Source: Chthonomonadaceae bacterium (GTDB taxonomy: Bacteria; Armatimonadota; Chthonomonadetes; Chthonomonadales; Chthonomonadaceae). Taken from it: a DNA stretch of 64,000 nucleotides. Location of the stretch: the NCBI GenBank assembly GCA_027459665.1, contig DAIDHN010000009.1, positions 1-64,000 on the forward strand, written 5' to 3'. Numbering within the stretch: position 1 is the first letter of the stretch; the number at the start of each line of letters is the position of its first letter. Shown here piece by piece: positions 9,034 through 16,628 of the stretch. The position numbers and the translations under genes were made by a program. Below the pieces are notes generated by a model. The model did not search any database, was not told where the DNA came from, and saw only the letters and a program-made list of their open reading frames with translations.

Positions 9034-9636
9034 GAGCACCTAACAAAACAGTTACTGCGAAAACAATGGGGCCTTGGCTCGCTTGTAGTGGGGTACATGG
9101 GCAGGCTTGTACCTGAAAAAGGTCTGACTGATCTTTTACATGCAGCGGCTCTGCTAAAAGACAGTGATTTGCCTTCTTTTCAGGTATTATTGGTAGCTGC
9201 AGGCCCTCAAGAGGAAGAATTGCGCACTCTGGCGGGACATCTGGATATTGCAGATAGTGTGGTTTTTGCTGGTCGTGTGCCGCATCATCAGGCAGGGAAT
9301 GCAATGCAGTGCATGGATATTTTTGTTTTGCCTTCACTGACGCGGCCAAACTGGAAAGAACAGTTTGGGAGAGTGATTGTAGAGGCACTCGCCTGCCATG
9401 TTCCGGTGATTGGTTCTGACAGCGGGCAGATACCATTCCTGATTCGAGATACAGAAGGAGGACTGGTATTTCCTGAAGGCAATAGCAAGGCGCTTGCAGA
9501 ATGCCTGCATACTTTGCTGGCCAGTGCAAATCAGCGAATGCAGGCTGCACTATGCGGCGGCGAGGCGGTGAGAAGACGTTACACCTATGATGCTGTTGCC
9601 CAAACACTGCATCAATTTTTAGTTTCTACTGTATAA
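9034..9636 (+). pseudogene. GT4 glycosyltransferase, C-terminal remnant
   Basis: From 9088 (GTG) the frame encodes a clean GT4 donor domain: MGYMGRLVPEKGL, VVFAGRVPHHQAGNAMQCMD, and WKEQFGRVIVEALACHVPV (EX7E). The homologous reading continues upstream (RKQWGLGSLVVGYMGRL) to about 9034, where it meets a stop. The whole acceptor-binding N-terminal domain of about 180 residues is absent. No ribosome site serves 9088. I therefore read it as a truncated gene. A stand-alone donor domain acting with a separate partner is possible but less likely. Confidence 0.75.
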
Positions 9637-9657
9637 GGAATGGATTGGAAATAGCTC

Positions 9658-10884
9658 ATGAACAGTTTGAAAAGCAATACCACCGCCGGCAGCCATGAGG
9701 CAGGTATGCCTGTTTTACGAGCAAGACTGGGCTTTCTGGATGGAATACGGGGCCTTGCTGCGCTATACGTTATGCTATATCATGTGATAATGATGGCTCG
9801 CGAAATGTTTCAGGGAAACCAGAATTCTTCTTGTTTGCATGGACTGAATTTTCTTTTTTACTATATATTTGGATATGGCAATTTTGCAGTAGGAGTTTTT
9901 ATTGTTCTCTCCGGCTTCTCACTCATGATACCTGTTGCACGTGACCCAATGCTTAGATTGAGGGGAGGGCTGCAGGAGTTTGCAAAACGCAGAGCAAAAC
10001 GCATTCTCCCTCCCTATTATGCTGCGGCAGGCATCTGTTTGATTCTGCTGGCGCTTCTGCCGCACATAGGGATTCCTCTCTCCCGTATGGAATGGTATTC
10101 TGAAACCAAAGAAAGCTTTGCCCCCGTCTGTATACTAACTCATCTCTTTCTTGTACATAATTGGACACATTATTTTTATGCAATAGAAGCCCCTCTCTGG
10201 AGCGTAGGGCTGGAATGGCAGATATATTTTGTGTTTGCACTATTTCTGCTGCCGGTCTATCGCAAATACGGATGCTTCTGGACGTTGTTTGCTGCTTTTG
10301 TTCCGTTTTGCGCTCCCGTCCTTCTGCATATAGCTGCATTTCATAAAACATGTATCTGGTTTGTTGGGCTTTTTGCCATGGGCATGGCAGGAGCAGCGGT
10401 TTGTTATGACCCTGCGGTTAAGTACGAAAAATGGAGAGCATGGCAAGGCTGGGGAAGCGCTGGCATACTCTGCTGGATTACAACCATTTTATATGTTTAC
10501 TGGCAGCACTGGCATGGCGTAAAGCTGGAAAACAAGGTGTTTGTGCCTGAGGTGCTTCTTGGTACGGGGATAGTTTGCTTTATTGTGTGCCATGCACTGC
10601 GTACCCGCAGCAGCATGCCAGAACAAAGCGGTATTGTTCGAATTCTGCAGCTGCCTGCTATAGACACTCTAGGTCTTTTCTCGTACAGCCTCTATCTTAT
10701 GCACTATCCTGTGCTTGAGCTTTGCTGGTATTTTTGCCGCTGGAGCGGGCTTGCTCCAGATGTTCTGGCTGTACTGTTTGTATTGCTTTCTGTGCCAGCT
10801 GCACTGTTGGTTTCCTGGCTGTTTCATTTGACAGTAGAGCGCAGATTCCTGCCTTCTCAACTAAAAAAAGCAGCGATCGGCTAA
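9658..10884 (+). CDS. Acyltransferase 3 family membrane protein
   Basis: A 408-residue acyltransferase 3 family protein with about ten membrane segments. The N-terminal block FLDGIRGLAALYVMLYH holds the conserved Arg and His; VGVFIVLSGFSLMI and RRAKRILPPYYAA follow; the C-terminus has GLFSYSLYLMHYPVLE. It should O-acylate the polysaccharide or its lipid carrier. It is a recognisable paralogue of the minus-strand acyltransferase at 11308-12474, to which it is convergent. Its last residues (LKKAAIG and the stop) are encoded by the edge of a direct repeat that belongs to the 3' flank of another acyltransferase, so its C-terminal end has been redefined by recombination. Confidence 0.88.
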   Translation: MNSLKSNTTAGSHEAGMPVLRARLGFLDGIRGLAALYVMLYHVIMMAREMFQGNQNSSCLHGLNFLFYYIFGYGNFAVGVFIVLSGFSLMIPVARDPMLRLRGGLQEFAKRRAKRILPPYYAAAGICLILLALLPHIGIPLSRMEWYSETKESFAPVCILTHLFLVHNWTHYFYAIEAPLWSVGLEWQIYFVFALFLLPVYRKYGCFWTLFAAFVPFCAPVLLHIAAFHKTCIWFVGLFAMGMAGAAVCYDPAVKYEKWRAWQGWGSAGILCWITTILYVYWQHWHGVKLENKVFVPEVLLGTGIVCFIVCHALRTRSSMPEQSGIVRILQLPAIDTLGLFSYSLYLMHYPVLELCWYFCRWSGLAPDVLAVLFVLLSVPAALLVSWLFHLTVERRFLPSQLKKAAIG

Positions 10885-10978
10885 TCTGTTCCAGCTGCAC
10901 CTGCAGGAGCAGGGCGCCGGCTGAAGACTATTCCCTGTATTTTCTGAGTGCACCAGAGCAGCAGGGGAGGCAGAACAG
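10861..10978. repeat. Duplicated 3' end of an acyltransferase gene
   Basis: These bases match 12591-12706, with a few substitutions and a short insertion. Read on the minus strand, they encode PPLLLWCTQKIQGIVFSRRP and a tail ending AGTD-stop, nearly the same C-terminus as the intact acyltransferase at 12611-13846. The copy here has no body, so it is a gene fragment left after a duplication or recombination. It overlaps the last 24 bases of the plus-strand acyltransferase. Confidence 0.85.
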
Positions 10979-11307
10979 GAGGCAACTAAGAACACAAACG
11001 CTCATTCTCTGCCTGCAATTCGGCTATCTGCTTATCACGAAGCACAAGAGAGGCAGTAAGAGAAGCTATCTGCGCCTGCAAGGAAAGGTGCGTCGTGATT
11101 AGTTCAGATTGAGAGAGGGAAGATAGTTCATCCATGACATACTATTCAACACCGATACAGGCAATTACTGCATAAATTTCAGGCACACACAAACAAATGG
11201 AAATAATTGGGGGCAGCAGGCACCAGGGTGAACAGCACATACAATAAAATAACTTACACCAAGACTGAACTGTTACATCTCTTCTTGATATGTGTTTTGA
11301 TTTCTTA
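10885..11307. other. Intergenic segment built from two remnants
   Basis: The 423 bases between the convergent acyltransferases hold no gene. They contain the acyltransferase 3'-end fragment (to 10978), about 85 bases of unassigned sequence, and the right copy of the IS-like direct repeat (11064-11275). Confidence 0.7.
11064..11275. repeat. Long direct repeat, right copy
   Basis: This is the second copy of the 754-965 repeat, in the same orientation. It starts agctatctgcgcctgcaagg and ends agactgaactgttac. The CACGAAGCAC motif just to its left (about 11036) also occurs in the transposase tail left of copy one, which supports an IS origin. It ends 33 bases before the stop of the minus-strand acyltransferase. 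Confidence 0.8.
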
Positions 11308-12474
11308 TCAGGTAATTTCTTTTGCTCCTTTTCTGCTTGTGAGAAACGGTTTTTCAAAAATCAGGTGGAAGCCATACGCAAAGCATATCGAGATAATTAC
11401 ACCTATTACATTGATGCCAAAATGCAGTATGGGGCTAACCTGCAGTCTCGTAGAAATAAAATTAAAGACAATCAATACAATTCCATGAGTGAGGTAGAGG
11501 CTATAAGAAAACCGTCCCAGTTTTTCCAGAATGGGGAGTTCCAGGAATCGCACGACAACGGGCTTACTCTTTGCGGATTGAGAATTGATAATGCTTCCTA
11601 TAAGGTAGAGTATGAAGCAGGATGCCATTATGCCTACCAGCGTATCTCTGAGAGCAACACCAAGATTTAAAATGCGCCAGTGTGGCAAATAATTGTTTAG
11701 CGCATTACCTGGGTCAATACTCAAAACAATTATTGAACATATTGCAGAAATAAATGCAACGATAAATAAGTTTTTTGCAAAATTTTTTGGTGTCTGATTG
11801 CAAATAATAATTCCAAAGGCCATATCAGAAGCAAGCATGCCCAAAGTGAATAGTCCTGCATACCAGTAACAGGCATGAGAAATGCTATAGCTATTGAAGA
11901 GAAAGCAAAGGCTGCCTATTAAAAACCCTGCAAGAAGAGTCAGCATTTTGCCATATTGTTTTATTGACCAAAGCGGAAGGAAAACAAAAGGAAGCAGAAA
12001 GTAGATGTGCCATTCTGTAGCCACAGACCAGAAGGCAATATTTATAGCAGGAAATTGGGGAAGTACATTTTGAATCAGGAAAAAGTTTGCCATGAATGAG
12101 TAAGCGGCCACATGCATAGAAATCGTTCCAGTTATCAGCGAAACAAGAAATGAGATGAGTAAAGCTGGATAAAAGGGGGGTAAAATGCGTTTTGCACGGC
12201 GCAGAATAAACGTTTTCCACCCCCCGCGCAATTGACCGTCGTTTTGCTGTATCGGCAACATTAAACTGAAACCTGAAAGTACTATGAAAAGACTTACAGA
12301 TGTATGACCAAAGTGAAAAAGATACAGGGCTTTATTGAAGAAGGAGTTGGATAAAAATATGTTTGAACGTCCAATAAAATGAAAGCAACAGACATAGAGT
12401 GCAGCTAATCCTCTCAGGCTATCCAGAAAAGGTAAAAATATTCGCTGTGTAGAAGTTGTAGTTGTGTTGTTCAA
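11308..12474 (-). CDS. Acyltransferase 3 family membrane protein, AT-rich
   Basis: A 388-residue acyltransferase 3 family protein: FLDSLRGLAALYVCCFH (Arg, His), VSLFIVLSGFSLML, RRAKRILPPFYPAL and a C-terminal GRFSYSLYLTHGIVLIV. It is paralogous to the plus-strand gene at 9658-10884 and points tail to tail with it. The gene is visibly richer in A and T than the acyltransferases on both sides, with many AAT, ATA and TTT codons, which suggests a different origin. It begins with TTG at 12474. The nearby ATG is in another frame and soon stops. It likely modifies the same surface glycan. Confidence 0.85.
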   Translation of the reverse strand: MNNTTTTSTQRIFLPFLDSLRGLAALYVCCFHFIGRSNIFLSNSFFNKALYLFHFGHTSVSLFIVLSGFSLMLPIQQNDGQLRGGWKTFILRRAKRILPPFYPALLISFLVSLITGTISMHVAAYSFMANFFLIQNVLPQFPAINIAFWSVATEWHIYFLLPFVFLPLWSIKQYGKMLTLLAGFLIGSLCFLFNSYSISHACYWYAGLFTLGMLASDMAFGIIICNQTPKNFAKNLFIVAFISAICSIIVLSIDPGNALNNYLPHWRILNLGVALRDTLVGIMASCFILYLIGSIINSQSAKSKPVVVRFLELPILEKLGRFSYSLYLTHGIVLIVFNFISTRLQVSPILHFGINVIGVIISICFAYGFHLIFEKPFLTSRKGAKEIT

Positions 12475-12522
12475 GTTGGATAGTCATTTCTCTCAATGGC
12501 AGAGATTACTAAATTTAATTTG

Positions 12523-12550
12523 AGTATACTGCATAACTTTAAACTTACAA
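12523..12550 (-). promoter_or_regulatory. Putative sigma-70 promoter of the AT-rich acyltransferase
   Basis: On the minus strand TTGTAA and TATACT are separated by 16 bases and lie about 50 bases before the TTG start. Both boxes are one or two bases from consensus. Confidence 0.45.
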
Positions 12551-12590
12551 GGAGTAACAGGCATAACCTGAGAAGTATTTCACACACATT

Positions 12591-12706
12591 CTAAAAAAAG
12601 CAGCGACCAGCTAATCTGTGCCAGCGGCTACGGGAGCAGGGCGGCGGCTAAAGACCATGCCCTGCATTTTCTGAGTGCACCAGAGCAGCAGGGGAGGCAG
12701 AAACAG
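12591..12706. repeat. Source copy of the acyltransferase 3'-end repeat
   Basis: This copy of the repeat seen at 10861-10978 contains the genuine C-terminal codons and stop of the acyltransferase at 12611-13846 plus about 20 bases of 3' flank (ctaaaaaaagcagcg). Confidence 0.85.
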
Positions 12707-13846
12707 CATGAGCAGCAGGTAAGGCAGCAGCGCTGTTCCAGCGAACTTCTGGTGCAGCACATCTACCAGAATGCCAATTTGCAGGTACTGCCAAACTACA
12801 ACCCAGAACGAGTTTTTGCCCACATACCCTAAAAAGCGGCCAACTGCAGAATGCGCAGATATCTTTTCGTGCAGCACCAGCCAGGCAAAAGCAAAAAATG
12901 CAGTGAGGCATGTGCCTGTGATGGCAAAAAGATAGACAATGCCCGGCGTAGGCGAATTGGCCCACTGCATTTGCACAAAGTTTTGCAGCCAGCCGCTCTG
13001 CCCTGCCGGCAATGCCCATGCGGGTGAAAAAGAAGACATAAAGTAGCACGCCAGCCCAGCTATGAGAGCCAGCGAAAGCTGCAGCGGCAGCATCTCATGG
13101 GCCAGCTGCTTTCGATTGGCAGATCGCAGCCATTCTCCGCCTGCCCATACGCCTGCGGTAAAGAAGGGCAGGTCGCCCAGGGCGGGAAAACAGCGGTCAT
13201 GTATCGTGCCTGCGACAATAGTCCACCAGCCTGAAAAGAGTGCAGGGGGAACCCAGCGGCCCAGCAGGTTGCCCGCTGCCGAGACGACCAGGGAAAGAGT
13301 CATAGCTTTTGCCGGCGACGCCATAATCCACGTTGTCAGTTTGGGCCATGCCACAATTGCGAGCAGGTAAACCAGAAAGCAGAGAAAAAAATCGCCAGCT
13401 TTGGGTACCTGCAGCAGCAGCAGCATTTTCAGCACGAAGTGCACCTGTGTGCTGACATGCATTGTTTTCAAGAGCGGCAGATTGCCCCCGATTGCTATGA
13501 GGTAATACCCTGCAAGTATAGTGAGTGCGGCGCGCAGCATTTTTCTTTTGCCGCCTGGGCGCGATAAACTGCCCCGCTGTGCGATGATGGCCTGTGCCAT
13601 GCCGAATGCAATCATAAATGCCGGGAAACAGAAAAAACCGCCGCCAATGGCAAGCAGTTTTGCCCAGTTGGGGGGAGTATCGAGGTGAAAAATGCCGTGC
13701 GTAATGCCCATATAGCAAATGGCCAGAGCGCGAAACCAGTCTATTTCTGTAAGCCTGCGTTCTCGCACTGATGTTTCCTTTGGCGAGGGGACTGCTTCTG
13801 CCACACTTGTTTCCTCCCTGCAAATTACCGCAGGTATTTTCGGCAA
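12611..13846 (-). CDS. Acyltransferase-like polytopic membrane protein
   Basis: A 411-residue membrane protein with about ten hydrophobic segments after a 30-residue polar N-terminus. RLTEIDWFRALAICYMGITH resembles the start of the acyltransferase 3 / OpgC / heparan-acetyltransferase-like group, with the conserved Arg and a His in the first membrane helix. The rest is divergent from the three other acyltransferases here. The C-terminal end (QKMQGMVFSRRPAPVAAGTD) is duplicated as a fragment at 10861-10978. It is expected to move acyl groups across or at the membrane. The substrate is unknown. It closes the polysaccharide region. Confidence 0.7.
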   Translation of the reverse strand: MPKIPAVICREETSVAEAVPSPKETSVRERRLTEIDWFRALAICYMGITHGIFHLDTPPNWAKLLAIGGGFFCFPAFMIAFGMAQAIIAQRGSLSRPGGKRKMLRAALTILAGYYLIAIGGNLPLLKTMHVSTQVHFVLKMLLLLQVPKAGDFFLCFLVYLLAIVAWPKLTTWIMASPAKAMTLSLVVSAAGNLLGRWVPPALFSGWWTIVAGTIHDRCFPALGDLPFFTAGVWAGGEWLRSANRKQLAHEMLPLQLSLALIAGLACYFMSSFSPAWALPAGQSGWLQNFVQMQWANSPTPGIVYLFAITGTCLTAFFAFAWLVLHEKISAHSAVGRFLGYVGKNSFWVVVWQYLQIGILVDVLHQKFAGTALLPYLLLMLFLPPLLLWCTQKMQGMVFSRRPAPVAAGTD

Positions 13847-14231
13847 TTCCTCTACATAAATGTACCCTGCAGATACGCCGTTTCATCACCTTTCAGCGTG
13901 GTTGCAATGCAGCACGGAGCTGTTATCCATGCTGAATGGTGCTTCTGTATATTTTACCCGACTGGTGGCGAGGGGAGTACTGGAAATAACCCAACGTTTG
14001 GTTTCTGATTGCATACAAGCGCCTGTAATGCTGCAGAGTTACATTTATTGCTGTAGTTGCCATAGAATGAAAATTAAGCAAAAAATATATTCTTAAATAT
14101 CAAACTTATTAATACTATTTATACTTTTCATATCAAAAAACACGATATAATGAATACACAGTGCGCACATGGTTTGTAAAAGTCTGTGCGGCTGGTTCGC
14201 AAAGCTACACCTATCTTATAAGGAGTATCGT
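13847..14231. other. AT-rich intergenic region before a pseudopilin gene
   Basis: This 385-base gap separates two divergent genes. The right part (14040-14160) is strongly AT-rich and contains the promoter candidate described separately. I see no gene, repeat or RNA structure in the rest. Confidence 0.6.
14125..14151 (+). promoter_or_regulatory. Putative promoter of the pseudopilin gene
   Basis: A perfect TATAAT (14146-14151) lies about 80 bases before the ATG in AT-rich DNA. The best -35 match is TTTTCA at 14125-14130 with a short 15-base spacer, so the -35 assignment is weak. Confidence 0.45.
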
Positions 14232-15050
14232 ATGAGAGCTGCACAAAAACGAGGTCGAGACACCGGGTTTACACTCATCGAACTGCTGGTTGTTATTGCT
14301 ATTATCGCAATTCTGGCCGCTATTCTCTTCCCTGTATTCGCACAGGCGCGTGAAAAAGCACGAGCCATTGTGTGCGTTTCCAACATGAAGCAGATCGGCA
14401 CTGCCATGCTTATGTATGAGCAGGACTATGATGAGATTCTGCCCGGGCCGCTGGTGGGATACGGGGACGGCGGGCCTGGAATCACCGACCCTGTGAATCA
14501 GCCCATGACATGGGACCGACTTATCTACCCGTATACCAAAAACGATGGCATCATCGCATGCCCCAGCGACATCTATTCTCCTACGGTAATGACCAAACTG
14601 GGGCCAGTAAAACGCTCGTACACCATGCCGGGCAATATGGGCTGGTGCTGGTGGTGCAGCCAGGCTGATACCACGCACAACTGCTTTACCAGCAATTTTG
14701 GCTGCGAATTCACCGTACCAGATGCCTCTGTATCGTACCCCAGCATTACAGTGCTGTTGTACGAGCGCGACAACTGCAACAACCCGGGCTGGAACTGGTG
14801 TGCAGTGGGAGATGGGGCTAATGAGATTGCATGGCGCCATACCCAGGCCAGCAACCTGCTTTATACTGATGGCCATGTGCATGTGGTGCATGAAAATGCA
14901 CAGGGTTTAGTGATACTGCCCGGCTACCGCTGCTGGCCGCAGGTTAGCAAGTATTCGGTTTCACGCTGGACGGGCAACTGGTACGACATTATTCCGCAGC
15001 ATGAAGGGCTGGATGTGACCTGCGGAGGAACCCAGGGCAACTGGCCGTAG
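14232..15050 (+). CDS. H-X9-DG pseudopilin (DUF1559 family)
   Basis: A 272-residue type IV pilin-like protein. The N-terminus is a class III prepilin signal: a short basic leader, cleavage site G12/F13, then [20 protein letters not shown] with the conserved Glu at mature position 5. The C-terminal part has H-X9-DG ([13 protein letters not shown]), the mark of the DUF1559/PF07596 pseudopilins that are expanded in Armatimonadota and Planctomycetes. It is expected to be cut by a prepilin peptidase and to sit in the inner membrane or a type II secretion-like fibre. The ATG at 14232 follows AAGGAG, and gives the right leader length. A small membrane protein gene follows 20 bases later. Confidence 0.92.
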   Translation: MRAAQKRGRDTGFTLIELLVVIAIIAILAAILFPVFAQAREKARAIVCVSNMKQIGTAMLMYEQDYDEILPGPLVGYGDGGPGITDPVNQPMTWDRLIYPYTKNDGIIACPSDIYSPTVMTKLGPVKRSYTMPGNMGWCWWCSQADTTHNCFTSNFGCEFTVPDASVSYPSITVLLYERDNCNNPGWNWCAVGDGANEIAWRHTQASNLLYTDGHVHVVHENAQGLVILPGYRCWPQVSKYSVSRWTGNWYDIIPQHEGLDVTCGGTQGNWP

Positions 15051-15070
15051 CATAGAGAAGGAGGATACCT

Positions 15071-15316
15071 GTGAAGAAAGAAGTACATCCTGCTGCCATT
15101 ATTGCCATTGCAGTGGTTGTAGTCATTGGGCTGGGAATATGGCTCTTCAAAGCCATGCAGCCGGCGCCCTACAAGCCGTCACCCGGTGTAGGGGGCACGC
15201 CCGCCGCTACGCTTCCCAATGAGGGCAAAATGCCCAAGGGGAGCCAGCCGGGTCATGCCGATTCTGGCCCGCCTCCCAATGTAACCCCTGGCAACCCGGC
15301 AGGAATCAAGAACTAA
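15071..15316 (+). CDS. Small single-pass membrane protein, pseudopilin partner
   Basis: An 81-residue protein: MKKEVHPAAI, then a hydrophobic helix (about residues 8-26) and a proline/glycine-rich tail (PNVTPGNPAGIKN). No enzyme motif is present. It starts with GTG after a strong GAAGGAGG six bases upstream and lies 20 bases behind the pseudopilin, so the two are almost certainly co-transcribed. A similar arrangement, pseudopilin then a short Lys-start, one-helix, Gly/Pro/Ala-tailed protein, occurs again at 47011-47211. That recurrence suggests a functional pair, perhaps an anchor or assembly factor. This function is inference. Confidence 0.75.
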   Translation: MKKEVHPAAIIAIAVVVVIGLGIWLFKAMQPAPYKPSPGVGGTPAATLPNEGKMPKGSQPGHADSGPPPNVTPGNPAGIKN

Positions 15317-15334
15317 GCCTGGATGTGTTCATAA

Positions 15335-15372
15335 AAACTGCTCCGGCGGCCTGCAGGCCGCCGGAGCAGTTT
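15335..15372 (+). terminator. Bidirectional intrinsic terminator
   Basis: A perfect 38-base palindrome (AAACTGCTCCGGCGGCCTGC and its complement) lies between the convergent small membrane protein and E2 genes. A-rich flank on one side and TTTGATTT on the other let it serve both strands. Confidence 0.85.
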
Positions 15373-15393
15373 GATTTACAGACATCTATCAGA

Positions 15394-16611
15394 TCAGGAG
15401 AGCAGAGAGAAGGGGGCTTCCAGGGTTTTCTTTACTTCCTGCAGAAACTGTGCGGCTACCACGCCATCTAGAAGCCTGTGGTCGGCAGAGAGTGTGACCT
15501 TCATGCGGCTGCGTACTGTAATGGCATCGTTTTCACCGGGCACAAACTCGCGAAAAATGCCGCCTATGGCAAGGATGGCAGCTTCTGGCGGGTTGATGAT
15601 CGCGGTGAACTCGTCTACGCCCATCATGCCAAGATTGGATATGCTGAACGTGCCGCCGCTGTATTCTTCCGGTTTGAGCTGGCCTGTGCGCGCTTTTTTG
15701 ATCAGGCTTTTGGTTTCTGCAGAGATGGCGCGCAGGGTTTTTGCCTGGCAGTTTTTTACAACCGGAATAATCAAACCTTCTTCTATGCCCACCGCCACGC
15801 CGATATGCGCCTCGGCGAACAGTTTTACTGTATTTTCAGAGGTCCAGGTTGCGTTTACCGCAGGAACCCGCTGCAGGGCAATGGCACAGGATTTTACAAT
15901 CAGGTCATTCACAGTCACCTTGCCGTCAGGGTTGTCGGCATTCAGTTCTTTCAGCAAAGCCTGCGCCCTGTCCATCTCAACAGCCATGGTAACATAGAAG
16001 TGCGGTATTTGCTGTTTGCTCTGTGTGGTGCGCCGCGCAATGGCCTCTCTCATGCGAGAGGGTTTTACCGTTTCCGCGGAGGCTGCCACAGGCTGAGGGG
16101 AAGTGAGTTCCACTGCCAGCGCAGGGGCGGGTTTTTCCTGATTAGCCAAAAATGCCTGCACATCCCGCTCTACAATGCGTCCACCCGGGCCGGTGCCATG
16201 CAGTTGAGCGGCATCTAGGTTGCTGGCTGCCATCATGCGTCGTGCCAGTGGAGAGGCTTTTACGCGCTCTCGTTCTACGGGGGCATAGCCATTGTTTTCA
16301 GAGCGAGACGCTGCAGCGGGTGTGGCAGCAGCGACCGTCTCTATTTTTTGCGGTGCAGAAGCAGCAGAGGAAGCAGTTTCTGCACCTATCTGGGCAATAA
16401 TTTCGCCTACCGGTACTGTTTGCCCCACCTGCACCAGTATTTTGGTAAGAATGCCTGTTTCGTATGCCGAGATTTCCACATTGGCCTTGTCGGTTTCTAT
16501 CTCGGCAATGGGTTCTCCCGCCTGCACCATGTCGCCCTCATTTTTGAGCCAGGTGTTTATGGTGCCTTCTTCCATGCCATCGCCCATTTTGGGCATTCTC
16601 ATCTCCGCCAT
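15394..16611 (-). CDS. pdhC: Dihydrolipoamide acyltransferase E2 of an alpha-ketoacid dehydrogenase complex
   Basis: A 405-residue E2. Residues 1-75 form one lipoyl domain with the lipoylated lysine in ETDKANVE (K42). A linker rich in Ala and Ser follows, then a peripheral subunit-binding domain (ASPLARRMMAASNLD, GRIVERDVQAFL). The catalytic core ends with SADHRLLDGVVAAQFL, holding the acyltransferase His and Asp. It moves the acyl group from E1 to CoA. It is the last gene of an E1alpha-E1beta-E2 operon, 17 bases after E1beta. No E3 is in the window. Pyruvate is the likely substrate, but acetoin or branched-chain ketoacid cannot be excluded. Confidence 0.93.
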   Translation of the reverse strand: MAEMRMPKMGDGMEEGTINTWLKNEGDMVQAGEPIAEIETDKANVEISAYETGILTKILVQVGQTVPVGEIIAQIGAETASSAASAPQKIETVAAATPAAASRSENNGYAPVERERVKASPLARRMMAASNLDAAQLHGTGPGGRIVERDVQAFLANQEKPAPALAVELTSPQPVAASAETVKPSRMREAIARRTTQSKQQIPHFYVTMAVEMDRAQALLKELNADNPDGKVTVNDLIVKSCAIALQRVPAVNATWTSENTVKLFAEAHIGVAVGIEEGLIIPVVKNCQAKTLRAISAETKSLIKKARTGQLKPEEYSGGTFSISNLGMMGVDEFTAIINPPEAAILAIGGIFREFVPGENDAITVRSRMKVTLSADHRLLDGVVAAQFLQEVKKTLEAPFSLLS

Positions 16612-16628
16612 GATCTCTCCTCTTCGTG

